In this document: positions 30,200-42,250 of the stretch, in pieces
How positions within the stretch are numbered: position 1 is the stretch's first letter
Layout of the letters: every line of letters starts with the position of its first letter
Origin: Monomorium pharaonis
Lineage: Eukaryota > Arthropoda > Insecta > Hymenoptera > Formicidae
Direction: 5' to 3'
Assembly: GCF_013373865.1 (NCBI RefSeq)
Contig: NC_050470.1
Location: 19,740,889-19,804,888, forward strand
Length of the DNA: 64,000 nt
Made by a program: the position numbers and the translations under genes
The notes under the pieces: generated by a model
The model's input: the letters and a program-made list of their open reading frames with translations, nothing else
Told to the model about the DNA's origin: nothing
Databases searched by the model: none

Positions 30200-30900
30200 A
30201 CCCTAATACACAAAAGAGGAGTCATTATTGGTCTAATACATAGGATTTTCTATTTGTTACATCCCATATTTCACAAAAAAAATATCAACAATCTCTTATC
30301 GTCAATATATTAATTAAAAATAGTTATTCCATTCAGTTATTCCGTTCATTTTTCAAACAATATACAATAGACTCAAATATTTGTACAATAAAAAACATTC
30401 ATAGGATGATGACCAGAACAGTGACCTACAGGAATCTAAAAAACTATAACTCAGAAATTTACATTTATTGCTAGGAATCTGAATTGTAGAATAGTATATT
30501 CTACTAAAAACAATTTAAAACAACTAATTATAAATGGCAAGGATGTTTAGATAACATGTCGTGTTGTGAGGTGGTGTACAAAGTATCTTATCAAGATTGT
30601 GATACATCTTATGTGAAAAAAAAAATTAATTACCAGAATTAAAGAACACAAAAAAATATTAATAGAAAACGTGGTTCATTAGTAATTTCTAATCATAGAT
30701 TAGAAATGTCTCATGAGTTTAACTAGGACACGTCAAAATTTTAGACAAAGAATCGTCTTACCAAAAGACTCATTTCCGAGATGTTACATATCAAAAAACA
30801 AAAAATAAGCCTGAATAAACAAAATAATACGGAATTCCTATCAGATTCGTATTTACAGATCTTACAATTAGACACATTACCGCAATTACAGCTCGTACTC
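30200..30900 (+). pseudogene. Penelope-like element copy B, 3' part with nuclease remnant
   Basis: Continues the PLE cut by the gypsy insertion. The GIY-YIG region is recognisable but damaged (VVYKVSYQDCDTSYVKKK), followed by a SNHRLEMSHEFN-type stretch. The tail (ACGTCAAAATTTTAGACAAA) matches copy A inversely near 12285-12305. The copy is inactive. Confidence 0.65.
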
Positions 30901-31126
30901 TGATTAGATAATTTTTTTATTTCTTTACTATGTATTTTAAGTTTTATTTATTTTTTTATTTATTATTTTTTATTTCTAATTTAATTTATTTTATTCATAA
31001 CTGTCTTGTCTATCCCTTCCCTGTTTTATTCCATATTTTATCCTCTTCCTCCTACTTCCTTTTTATCTCCTAGCTCTTATCTATTCCCTTACCACAATAC
31101 TTATCATTCATGTTTTTAAAAGAGCA
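30901..31126. other. AT-rich, then pyrimidine-rich sequence
   Basis: T-rich low-complexity DNA followed by a CT-rich stretch; no gene seen. Confidence 0.5.
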
Positions 31127-31244
31127 TCCCAGATGCGCACAGATCAAAACGGACATCACCTATCAAATTACTGCTTTAGTTAAAGTTCAAATCAATTTAT
31201 ACAATTTCATTGGTGGTGCCCGTTTTGATCTACGTCATCTGGGA
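31127..31244. mobile_element. 118 bp MITE of the CCAGATGCGCAC family
   Basis: TCCCAGATG at the left and CATCTGGGA at the right. The left arm CACAGATCAAAACGGACATC pairs imperfectly with GCCCGTTTTGATCTACGTC on the right. The terminal CCAGATGCGCACA also opens the elements at 48723 and, with one base less, 61449. Confidence 0.65.
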
Positions 31245-32247
31245 CTCACTCGTTTTTTATTTCAAGGACCACGTTTGTTTCTTCTTATTTAAATCGCTCT
31301 CTTTCCACATATAGAGCACACGTCTTAACTACAGCACAATCATACTAGTATTAATTTTTAGTTTACTGCGTCTCTATCTCGGTTAATAATGACGACATTA
31401 ACACATAATACTAAGAATTCAGTCAATTTTCATTCCACAAAAAATGAAATACGTAACTAACAAATTTTTACCGTCCTCGATACCTATGTTTTTTAAACTT
31501 TGACATCCGTTACTGGACATTCTTATCTATAAATCTCCACTAACTACACCATTCACTTCAACCATTACGCAGGTCCAAAAAAAGTACCCTGCGCCGTGGA
31601 TCAGACCAAGTTATGCCCAAGTATTTTGGCCCGCTAAAAACAAATCTGATGTCAGTTTTGCTCCACCACATCTCAATTTTTTCTACTCTTAAAAATGCCT
31701 TAAAACCATAAAACAGTGAATTTCTAACTCTTCTACTCTTACAAACTTTGTGATGCAATATATTTTTCAACTTATCATTTCTAATCTTAGGACTCTCTAA
31801 TAAATGCCTCATAACCTAATAACTCATTAATAGCAAACCCCATTACCCTACAACCTCAATGATTCGATGCAAATAACGAGAAAAATTCTAACATGATACT
31901 ATAACTCTGACATTACAAACTCAATAGCTAAATACCCTTAAATGTGTCCAATTGCACCTTTATCAATCCGTCCAAAATAAATCCCATAACCCTATAACCC
32001 TATATTCTTCAATAGCAAACCCTGAAACTCTATGATCCCCAAGATTTTTCAACTCTGTATGTTTAAAGCACAACTCATTGCCTGCATACTCTTTCATCGT
32101 CGAATGACCTATAAAGTGGATTCCTTTTACGCTTTATACCTTTCACAACTTTTTCTCTTTTTAACATTCAACAGAAGTCAGCCATCATTTTCTCGTCCCA
32201 CCTGCCTTGGTAACAACGGTCCATTTTTCTAAGTTTGTTTCTCTATA
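31245..32247. other. No recognised gene; noncoding
   Basis: AT-rich sequence with short ORFs only. It includes a run with several CCCTATAACCCTAT-like words near 31985-32010, too irregular for telomeric repeat. Other repeats may be present but I cannot name them. Confidence 0.45.
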
Positions 32248-32251
32248 ATGT

Positions 32252-32805
32252 TGTTGTACCCCTCGTTGTGAGTACGATTTGGGATCGCTGCCAGAGATCT
32301 CGCGAGGAAGGTATTTCGTCACATACACCGTTATTTGTCTTGAACATTTTTATTCTTGTATTCAGTTACAATGGATAGATCGCGACCCCGCAAGGCAGAG
32401 TGTCGCGCCTATTAGCTCGTTGTCCACGACCCCGCATAGCAGAGCGTCGTGGTTGTGAATTTACAATAAGTTATCTCGGCGATACAAGACCCCGCAAAGC
32501 AAAGTGTCGTGTGTAGTCTTAGTTTGTCTACTTCGGATTGACCCGCTCCTCACCTTCTTTCACCAGTTTATATATCCGATAATTTGGTAGTTGGATCGAA
32601 AAAGGGGGAGGATTGCGTGAGGGCCTAAATCGGTCAGTATTTCAAATTATTGCTTAGACAGCAAGTGCTGTCTAAGGAGCATTGCGCTAATTGTCGAGCG
32701 GATTGCGTGAAACCTCGCGCGATGCGCTCGATGCTGACTGCAGCTGACCGACTTACGTCATCGTGTTACTGACACCTTATCATTATGAGTGTGTCACTCA
32801 TAACA
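32252..32805 (-). repeat. 3' LTR of the second gypsy element (full length)
   Basis: 554 bases, plus-strand TGTTGTACC...CTCATAACA. The 4-bp duplication ATGT lies directly outside. Its first 34 bases have no counterpart in the other LTR. CGCTGCCA at 32286-32293 marks where the two LTRs start to match. Confidence 0.8.
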
Positions 32806-32818
32806 TCCCTCCCCCCTG
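32806..32818 (-). other. Polypurine tract of the second gypsy element
   Basis: Sense-strand GGGGGGAGGGATG directly before the 3' LTR. Confidence 0.7.
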
Positions 32819-33123
32819 ATAAAAAGAAAATGAGGGTACTGAATCTTCGCTTTTTCGCTTATAGTTATATCGCGTCGTCAGATTGTTTACAATTTTCGTT
32901 TTTCGACGCTTATAAACTACAATTACAATAATAATTACAATAATTACATTACAAGGTGTCGGATGTCGTATATACAATCTTTCGCAAAAAAATTTTCTTT
33001 TGACTGAAATGACGAATTATGCGCAAAATAGAATGTTTAATTTTGGGTGCCCTATTATAAAATTTGTTTCTGTCTTCTTTTGAGGTATTCTCCTCGTTTC
33101 GGTTTTACTTTCTTTCTTTTTCA

Positions 33124-35741
33124 TTATGCTTCTATGAACGGTTTTAGTCTATTTGTGTGTACACGTGTTGACGTCCTGCCCTTTTTTATTGTATAATTTG
33201 CGTCTGAGTGTTTCTCAGTGATTATGTAGGGTCCCGTCCATTTCGCGTCTAATTTTTTAGATCTCCCGCGGCGGATCACATCATACAGGAGTACTTTATC
33301 TTCTGTCTTGTATTTTATCTCTTTAGTAGTTTTATCGTAATATTTCTTGGCCTTTTGCTTTTCTTCTTTAATTTTCTCCCTCGCGATCTGGTTTGTTGCC
33401 CTTATTTTTTCTCGCAGTTCCTGTGCGTAATCCTCGTAGTTATACGTAGGATTCGGGGGTCTGCTCAGGGCTGTCGGTAGTTCGGCTTGTCTTCCGAAAA
33501 CTAGCTCGAACGGAGTGAATCCAGTCGCCGTGTGGGGGGTAGTATTATACGTATGCATTGCATACGGGATCCATTCGTCCCAGTCCGTCTGCTCTTTATT
33601 TATAAAATGTCGCAGATATTCCGCTAATGTTCGGTGCAATCTCTCAAGGGTGCCGTTGCTCTCAGGGTGATAAGCAGTGGTTTGAATTTTGTCTATCTTC
33701 AGTAGCTTACACGCGTTTTTGAAAATTTCGCTTGTAAAATTTGTCGCTTGATCCGTCAGGATACATTCGGGCGTACCGTATTCTAGGACAATCTTTGTAA
33801 CAAATTCCTTGCTTACCGTGTTTGTCTCTTGATTTGGAATCGGCATTGCTGAATTTTGTCAGGTGATCTTGGAACGTTAGCAGGTATTTATTTCCATTTG
33901 CTGTCTCTGTCAGTGGTCCCACGATGTATAGAGCGCATTTTTCGAATGGTCGGCTGGGGGTATCCGTAATTACTAACGGTATCTTATTTCTTTTAGATAA
34001 TTTGTTTTTCTGGCAGAGTTCGCATTTTTTAATATGCTTTTCTACGTCTGCCGTTATTCCGGGCCAGTTATATTTTAACCGTATTCTTTTTAGGGTTTTT
34101 TCGACCCCTTGATGCCCTCCGGTGGGTGCATCATGGTATTCGTGTAATATTTGCCGCTTTTTTTTCCGTGTAGCTTTGCACGGTCTCATTATTTTCGTTT
34201 TCTTCGTTACTCGTGTGTATTTGGCTGTGCTCTCCGTCTTTGTCTAACGCGAGCATTTTATCAGCCGTCTCCGTAATGTGAACCTCTGGTTTCACGTTGC
34301 GGCTCAACGCATCGGCGTTTGCGTTCGCGCGTCCGACCTTATGTACGATTTCGTAATCGTATTCTTCCAATTTTAAACGCCACCGGATTAATCTCGATCC
34401 AGGGTCGTTTACACTAAATAGCCATACAAGGGGCTTGTGGTCAGTGATAATTTTAAACTTAGTGCCGTATATGTACGGTTTGAAATGCTTGACGGCCCAT
34501 ACTATAGCCAGTAATTCTTTTTCTGTTGTGCTATAGTTTTGTTCTGCACGGTTTAGCACTCAACTCGCATATGCTATGGGGCGGTCTTTGCCTATCGGTC
34601 CTTGCGATGATACGGCTCCCACTGCGTAATCGGAGGCATCCGTTGTTAGGTTGAATTCTTTTGAGAAATCCGGATACTGAAGTACCGGTGCGGTCATTAG
34701 CTTCTCTTTTAGTATGTCGAAAGCAATCTGTTGCTCCGTGGACCATACAAATTTTTCTGACTTCTTTGTCAGCTTAGTTAGCGGCTTAGCTATCCTCGAA
34801 AATTCGTTGATGAACTTTCGGTAATATCCGGCGAGGCCTATGAAAGATTGCACGTCTTTCACCTTCTGAGGTACCGGGAAATCTTTTATCGCCTGTAATT
34901 TGGCGGGATCAGGAGAGATTCCCTCTTCTGAGATTATGTGTCCCAAGTAATTATATATGAAATAATAAAATACTTCTTTCCGCAGGAACTCACATTTGTC
35001 CGGCTGCAGTTTTTAAATTGGCTTTTCGTAAGCGCTGTAGTACTTCCTTTAGACGTTTATTATAGTCTTCCAGATTTGAGCCATAAATAACTATATCGTC
35101 TAAATATACAAGGCATTTTAGCCCTTGCATTCCCGTGAGTACTGAGTTCATCAGCCTCTGGAATGTTGCAGGTGCATTTTTTAAACCAAATGGCATTCGA
35201 TTAAATTCGTAATATGGGATATTCGTCCATATGGGATGGAGAACGCTGTCTTTTGCTTATCACGTTCTTCCATGGGTATTTGGTGATACCCTGACGCTAA
35301 ATCTAGCGTAGTAAAATACTTGGCGTTTCCTAGTTGGTCCAAAATTTCTTCGATATTGGGCAATGGAAACGAGTCGCCGATCGTTAGATCGTTTAATTTT
35401 CGGAAGTCGATGACTATCCGTAGTCGCGGTTTTCCGCTTAAATCAGCTTTTTTGGGAACCACTAATAAAGGTGCATTCCACTGACTTGTACTTGCTCTGA
35501 TTATTCCGTCCGTGAGCATCTGCTTCATTTGATTATTTACTTCCTCCTTGTGCTTGGTGGGGAAGCGATACGGCCGTACGTTTACCGGTGCCGTGTCAGC
35601 GCGTGTGTGGATCTCGTGTTGCACGGCGGCCGTGCAAAACAGGAGTTCTCCGCTCAGATGGAAGACGTCTTGATAATCTTCGCATAAGCGCAGGAGGGCC
35701 TGCCGTTCCTCTGAGTTGAGGTGTTGCGTCCGTAACAATTG
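33124..35741 (-). pseudogene. pol: Broken pol of the second gypsy element
   Basis: Starts right after the UGA at 35742-35744. RT (YLDDIVIYG near 35080-35105), RNase H (TDASD, TEKELLA, TDHKPL) and integrase (H-H, C-x2-C, SNGTLE) are all recognisable. Breaks seen: a frame change with a small repeat-like insertion near 35195-35215, another near 35013, an insertion of about 20 AT-rich bases near 34948-34970, a TGA at 34560-34562, and frame changes near 34155 and 33850. The last part, ending at 33124, is still open and closely similar to the intact pol C-terminus. The gene cannot be functional. Confidence 0.85.
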
Positions 35742-37971
35742 TCAAATCCGCTCCTTCCGAGGGAGGTGCGATTTGTTTTTCGGTTCAGCAACCACGGTGT
35801 AAACCTCGTGAGGATTTTTCTCGCTTAAATCCTCTACAGTAACGACCGGTGTGTTGATCCGTATTGTCTTATCAGTGGTATTGATTACACTGATCGGACA
35901 TGAAAAATTTTTTGGTTTTACAAGGCATCTGCCAATGTAAACTCCTGGAGCTGGTTCCTGGGCCCGTACGACTCCAGTTTTGTTTCGATTAGTCACGGCC
36001 CTTACAATCGTTTCGCTGCGAAGTTTTAACACGGTTTGTTGATATGATTTGAATTTCAGAGTCTTTTATCGTTAACTTTTTCTGGTTATAATCGCACGTT
36101 ACTTGTTGCTTTCGTAGGAAATCTAATCCTAGGATGCCATCATATTCTAGCGGAAAATCATCCTTTACTACGTATATCGGATGCTTTATCTTATGCTTGC
36201 CTAGCTCTATTGTCGCCTGGATTTTTCCTATGGTGTAGACCTTGTGGCCTGTTATCCCGACGAGGGCTATTCTTTCATAGTGTATTTTGATTTCGCCTTT
36301 TAAATTTTTTACTTTTATTAACGAGAGTGTGGCTCCGGAATCGAATAACATGTCGATTTTTCCTGATTTGGTCTCTCGTATTGAAAGTGTGACTAAGTCG
36401 AGTCCGCTATCTTTGTGTGCGTCTCGCTTTACATGCGTAACTTGATACGCGGCGGCGGTGCCCGTCGTGCTCGAGTCATCGTCCAAGCTCTCGTCGCTAC
36501 TTGCCGTATCGGCATGTTTTATCATTTTGATGGCCTTACTTGTGCGCTGTTTAGCGTCCTATTCTATTTTCCTTTTTGGCTTTGCTACCGGGCGATCCTC
36601 GTCTTTCTGTGGAGGTCGTCCATGCAGGGTCCAGCAGTCGTTTCGGCTGTGGCCCGTTTTCTTGCAATAACTGCATTGTTGTACTGCTGTATTTACTCGT
36701 GGCCGTCCTTCCAGTCGGGGTAATTCGAACCGGTTGGCGTATCTGCTGCTTCGGCAGTCTCTTCCGTCGTGCCCGATTTTTCCGCACTTTCCGCAACGGA
36801 TGGTCGGAGCACGGTTATTGCGTTGGGCATTTGGCATATCCCGCCTATTGCCGTTGAGGCGCGTGCTTGCCCCCTTAACTTTTTCTTCCGCACTAGCTCC
36901 TGCGATTGCTTCTTGAAGCATGTTGTACCGTTGGGTTCGAACTAATAGCTTTATTTCTTCGTGTAGCCCTATCTGGTAGTTGTAAAGAGCTTGTTCCTTG
37001 ATGCTCTCAAGTATCGCCCGCTACTGTTCTATCGTATGGTTTTTTCCTTCCTCCATGGATTCGTATAATTCCATGGCCAAATTGTCTACTCTTCGTCCAA
37101 ATTCTTGAGCGGTTTCGTTTGACTTCTGTTTCAGGGAGTTAAATTCGAACTGCAAATGGGCGGTGCTGCGCTTGCCCAAATATTCATTTTCTAATTCCCT
37201 TTTCAACTGGTCGTAGTTTTCTATATCGCGAGTGTGGAAATCCATCATTGCTTTGCCCTTGAATTTGGTACATAGTATCGCGTCGAGGAGTATAAATTCG
37301 TCCGACGGATGTATGTTTTTCATTGCATAGGAGCTGGCGTTCAAAAATTCTCGTACTCGTTCCCTCAAAGTTCCATTAATTTCGGGGATCATATTTCGCG
37401 CTTCCTTTAAATTTAAATGGTAAGTGTTAGTCCCGTGCTGATGTCGTACATCTCGGAGTGAATGCCCATACGACAGATCTAACGCGTGGTTAGTAGATTG
37501 TTGCGTATTTCTAGCCATTTCTCGCGGCGGCGGCTGTGCTTCGTGTCGGTTTCCAAGCTGGAAACGAAGCTCGCGAATTTCGAATAGCAGATCATGGAGC
37601 ATCATATTTTCCATGGGGTGCATCGGTCGCCTATGAATTTGTGGCGCCGTCGGTGAACTTCCGCTTTGTTCACTCGAATTATTACGGAGCTCTTATGCTT
37701 CCTCTTCGGGTTCTTCCCGGATTACGCGAGGCGACGCATGTGGTAGGGAGCGTGTCGACGGTCCCGCTACGTCTGTCCGCGTTGGTGAACGTGTGTCCAT
37801 ATTGTCGTTATTTATTAGACTAAAGTCTGGTCCCTGTATCGGGAACGCGCGTTCAGTCGTGATATTTGGCGAATTTGCTCGACTATTCAAAAGTCGAAGC
37901 GCGTTATCGAATATTTCTTCTAACGCGTCTTGAACAACGTTAAGCGCTGTATCAGTGTTTTGGTCGGACAT
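35742..37971 (-). pseudogene. gag: Broken gag-protease of the second gypsy element
   Basis: Begins at ATG 37971. Capsid-like (LKEARNMIPEING, FNSLKQKSNETAQEFG), two CCHC knuckles (CGKCGKIGHDGRDC and CSYCKKTGHSRNDC) and protease (LFDSGATLSLI, GILGLDFLR) are present. Breaks: TAA at 37693-37695, TAG at 37021-37023, TAG at 36559-36561, and a frame change near 36035-36060. The terminal UGA (35742-35744) sits in the same frame as pol and at the same place as in the intact element, so I regard it as ancestral and the other stops as decay. Confidence 0.85.
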
Positions 37972-38404
37972 TTACGTTCGAGTATAAGCGCGTGTGCTGA
38001 GTTCGCGTTTTATTTCGCAGTATCGTATGTCGCGTTGCGCTAGTGCGTTTGCATTCGTATGCCTTTGAATTACAGTAGCTATCTTAGCTATGTCTTTTTA
38101 CGGTAATCGCGGTTACCGGGGGTCAACCGATATTTTGCTCTATTCGTGTTACAGTTTTATGTCGTCCTACGCTCGTTTCGCGTTACAATTTAATGTTTGT
38201 CGGACTTACATAAGTACGATGAGCTGCATGGTGCGGCGATCAGCTGAGCCTTGTCGCGATAGGTCTCGGCGTCATCTCGAGTTTCTCTCTTACCGCTGAC
38301 GCGCTATGTACGCTCCGGCGTGGCTGGCTTCTTGGCCTATACAGCTGATTGCTCGGTGACGCTTGGTTCCTCTAGGATCTTCCTTTTGGCAGTGCAAATC
38401 CCAC

Positions 38405-38924
38405 CGCTGCCAGAAATCTCGCGAGGAAGGTATTTCGTCACATACACCGTTATTTGTCTTGAACACTTTTATTCTTGTATTCAGTTACAATGGATAGATC
38501 GCGACCCCGCAAGGCAGAGTGTCGCGCCTATTAGCTCGTTGTCCACGACCCCGTAAAGCAGAGCGTCGTGGTTGTGAATTTACAATAAGTTATCTCGGCG
38601 ATACACGACCCCGCAAAGCAGAATGTCGTGTGTTGTCTTAGTTTGTCTACTTCGGATTGACCCGCTCCTCACCTTTTTTCGCCGGTTTATATATCCGATA
38701 ATTCGGTAGTTGAATCGAAAGAAGGGAAGGATTGCGTAAGGGCGTAAATAGGTCAGTATTCCAAATTATTGCTTAGACAGCAAGTGCTGTCTAAGGAGCA
38801 TTGCGCTAATTGTCGAGCGGATTGCGCGAAACCTCGCGCGATGCGCTCGATGCTGACTGCAGCTGACCGACTTACGTCATCGTGTTACTGACACCTTATC
38901 GTTATGAGTGTGTCACTTATAACA
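38405..38924 (-). repeat. 5' LTR of the second gypsy element, U5 edge missing
   Basis: Matches the other LTR from CGCTGCCA (38405-38412) to the end at 38924. Directly left is the leucine-tRNA-type primer site (TCCCACCGCTGCCA, 38400-38413), which overlaps that same CGCTGCCA. The outer 34 bases of U5 and the first TGG of the primer site are missing. Confidence 0.75.
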
Positions 38925-38925
38925 A

Positions 38926-40705
38926 TGTAATCAAAAACAGAAACTTCGTACAAAAATAGATCGTAAAGGCAGTAAATATAGTAAAACCCAATCACAGCCA
39001 AAAAAGATAATTGGCGGAAATCAGCATACAAGCAAACTCCGTTTCGGAGTATACGAGTACATCGGCGGAAAAGTTAAAAGAAAGCAAAGATTTGTGCGTA
39101 AACACTGATCCAAGCATAAATTATTGTATACTACAATTCACTCCTGTTTTTACTGCATTAGAGCAGGTACTAAAATGCAAAAATTGCAATACTGATTTGA
39201 AGTTTTACAAATGTGACAAGCGAGGATTAAGTTTTAAAATATGTATAGTATGTTCGTGTAAAAATGAAACTTTGATTAAATCTTTGATTCTGCCCAAAGA
39301 TTTCTAAAGCCTACAAGATTAATAGTTTTATTTTTGCAATAAGACTAATCGGTGTCAAATTGCAATAAATAATTAATTTTGCTGGCTTATGGATCTAGGA
39401 ACAAGTTTCAATATCAGCACCTACAAGTCTGTAGATAACATAAAAGTGGTAGTTGATACAGTTTTCGTGATAAATACAGCTGCAGATGAAGAGAAAGATA
39501 AAAAAAGCCGCAAGAAATATTGAAAATAAATTATTATATCTATATCATTAGACGAATCTTGGTCGAAGCGTGGATTTACTTTTCTTTTGGATATTGCTTC
39601 TTTCATCGGAAAGTACAGCAATAAAATTTCAGATGTAATTGTGAAATCAAGCTTCTGTTATACCTGTGGTATGTGAAAAGGTAACACAAACTCGATTGAA
39701 TATAAAGTATTTTATAAGAAACTCAAAAAAGATTATATGGCGGATCATGAGAAAAGTGTAGACAAAATGGAGGTTGACAGAGTGATCGAAATGTTTCAAC
39801 ATTCAGAAGAATTGCACGATGCAATATATAGCTATTACATCGGAGATGGTGACACGAAAACTTTCAAAAGTTTATTAGATAAGCTGCCTTATGGAAAAGA
39901 ATTTATTATTAAAAAAACAGAGTGTTTGCATGTTAAGAAAAGAATGTATAAAAGAGCAAAAAAAGCTAAGAAATTATTAACGCAACAAAAAAAGCAAAAA
40001 CAAAAAATACATCGGCAAGTACAAAAATAAAATCAAAAAGAAAATTCGAGCCCAAAAAGCTGCAATTAACTAATAAATTGATATAAGATTTATCCTTATA
40101 CTATGGATTAGCAATTCGTCGACACACGGATTCTGTTAAAAATATGAAAAACAAAATTTGGGCGGTTTTTTCATAAAATTTTAACAAACAAGCCGCAGCA
40201 TTCGTGCTGTCCTGCCGGCGCAAACTCGTGGCGACAACACGAGGCTGCAAGTACCTTACATAATTTTAAACATCCGCCTCCGTTAGACGACATAGTTCAA
40301 AAAATGCTAAAGCCAATTTACGAGAAACTGACTGCAGATAAACTTTTAAAACAGTGTTTAGGAAATAATACGCAAAATAATAATGAAAGTTATAACGCGT
40401 GTCGCATTTAGTTCCTAAACACATTTTTACTAGGTCAAAAATTTAAGAAATTGCTACATACACTGCTGCATGTGTTTATAACAAAAGCTTCAACACTATT
40501 TTAAAAATAATGGAAGTTATGGGTGTTACCATTGAATCCGCAGCGATGCAAATTGCAAAAGCAGGATGCCCATCGCATTGTACAAGCTATCCGTCGCAAC
40601 ACTGATGCCTCTAAGAAGAGCAGAACAGTTTACAGGGAAAAAAAAGAGCCCGTGAAAAGGAGTCTTATAAAAAATGTAAAGGCATATTGTAGGCAGCAGG
40701 CATAG
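38926..40705 (+). pseudogene. Mutator-like (MULE) transposase pseudogene
   Basis: Ordered fragments in several plus-strand frames: a basic N-terminal piece (NQKQKLRTKIDRKGSKY near 38929), a Cys-rich piece (LKCKNCNTDLKFYKC near 39171-39216), SLDESWSKRGF (first catalytic Asp region, near 39540), KMEVDRVIEMFQHSEELH and YYIGDGDTKTF (second Asp, near 39836-39870), a block with a Trp (NSWRQHEA near 40220), NNNESYNAC (Glu region, near 40375-40405), and a C-terminal QAIRRNTDASKKSR-type tail to 40705. This order matches arthropod Mutator-like transposases. Multiple frameshifts and stops make it inactive. The 5' end abuts the gypsy insertion. Confidence 0.7.
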
Positions 40706-42250
40706 CTGATTAAGAGTATGTAGCTTTTATATACAAAAAATCCGTATGGAAAACTGCAAATGCGTTTTTCTCAAAACAACTTTTTGTTTTTATCATGTAG
40801 CAGACACGATAAAAAAAAAAACATTAGTAATTATTTAGTTTAAGAGACATCGCGCCGATGATCTTGACCTTGTCAAGGACAATAATTCTGAGTAACTTTT
40901 ACTTATAACTTAATCGGCGGTCATTATTTGTTAAAAAATTAACAAAAACAGTTTTATAAATACAATACACGATATTTCTGCTTTACTTAAAGTCGCAAAC
41001 CCATGTGATGCAGAGTACGCATGGGCGAGATACAAAGGGAGAGGAAAATCCGATCGCGGCGATAAGACATCACGTGACACAAATCGCTACAACAGAGTGA
41101 TTAATGAAATTATGGTCTAATTCTTGTCGATAAAATATTTTTTACATAGAAGTTTATAAAAGTCTGAACTCCTCAAAAATTACAAAATGACGTCATAAAA
41201 CATTTTTCATATTTTCACCCTTCTTTATCCCTACCCCTAAATCTTTTGTGATTTCACTCTCAAATAAGGAAAGAAAATAGAATTTAAATTAAAATCCGAA
41301 ACAAGCATCTTCAAAAATTTCGAGAATAAAACGGAACAATTTTATTATTTTTCCGATACTCCAACCCCCATCCCCTAATTTTGACATATAATTTTGACAT
41401 AAATCCTACCTCAAGTAAGAGTCAAGAAAGAAATCTGACTCAAAATATAAACTGATTATCATGTAAAACACAATAGAAATTAATAACTTAATTTACAATC
41501 TTCAGATTAAAAAAAAATTCGGTCAATAAGAATTACGATTGCAATATTAAGAAAACAGTCGATTCAATTTCACCGCCATTAAAACCGCTACATTAATTTT
41601 TTCGAGAGTTAAAAAACAATTCATAAGATATTCAATTAAATATCTTCTGAATTCTGCTTTTTCTAAAATGTCAATATTTTTTAATTCTTTTCAATCCGAC
41701 GTTTTATGCAGGAGAAATAATTTTGATGCTTAATTTAAAACATATTAAAACAGAAAATTAATATGCACATATAGATACAGCATCAAAATTATTTCGATAG
41801 TGTTGCCAACTTAAAATGAAGCGAAAAATTTGAGCGCGCAAATTAATGCCTTTTTTAACCGGCTTCCCAGATAACATTTTTTCCAACCGGCTTCCGAGTT
41901 AACGCTCTTTTCAATCGGCTTTCGAATTAACGATCTTTTATTCGGAAATTTATAATCCCATTCTTTCCTCTAACTATTATGTATAAAATGGTAATAACTT
42001 TGATAATAAATTCTACTCTACATAAAATAAAATATACACGTGGTTCAATCATTGTATTTTCTAAAAAGAGATATAATAAAAATTATTATTCAAATTTTTT
42101 GTCGAGATAAATTATTGATATAAAAAGATTTTTATTAATCTGTTCATTCTTTATTACTCTAGCATATCAAAAAATAATATATACGGTTAATCAATTAAGG
42201 AAAGATAATTCATAAAATATAAGAACAATTTGTATAAAATCCTATTATAC
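40706..42250. other. AT-rich sequence downstream of the MULE remnant
   Basis: No further gene recognised. The 3' terminal repeat of the MULE could lie in the first few hundred bases but has no visible partner. Confidence 0.45.
41858..41945. repeat. Three short ~30 bp tandem repeats
   Basis: AACCGGCTTCCCAGATAAC, AACCGGCTTCCGAGTTAAC and AATCGGCTTTCGAATTAAC follow each other with T-rich spacers. They are noncoding. Confidence 0.75.

Larger units (their letters stand above)
32252..38924 (-). mobile_element. Second Ty3/gypsy element, degenerate, without env
   Basis: Minus-strand element flanked by a 4-bp duplication ATGT (32248-32251 and 38925-38928). LTRs differ at about 23 of 517 comparable positions (about 4-5%), so it is clearly older than the intact element. 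Gag, protease, RT, RNase H and integrase are recognisable and closely related to the intact element in protein sequence, but the LTRs are different and frames are broken many times. Only about 300 bases lie between the pol end and the 3' LTR, so there was no room for env. It is inserted next to the Mutator-like pseudogene. Confidence 0.88.

Noticed and set aside
31960..32030. Telomere-like CCCTATAACCCTAT words
   Set aside because: Irregular and short, and not the insect TTAGG/CCTAA repeat.
32252..38924. Second gypsy element as an active element
   Set aside because: Several in-frame stops and frameshifts in gag and pol, about 4-5% LTR divergence, and a damaged U5/primer-site junction.
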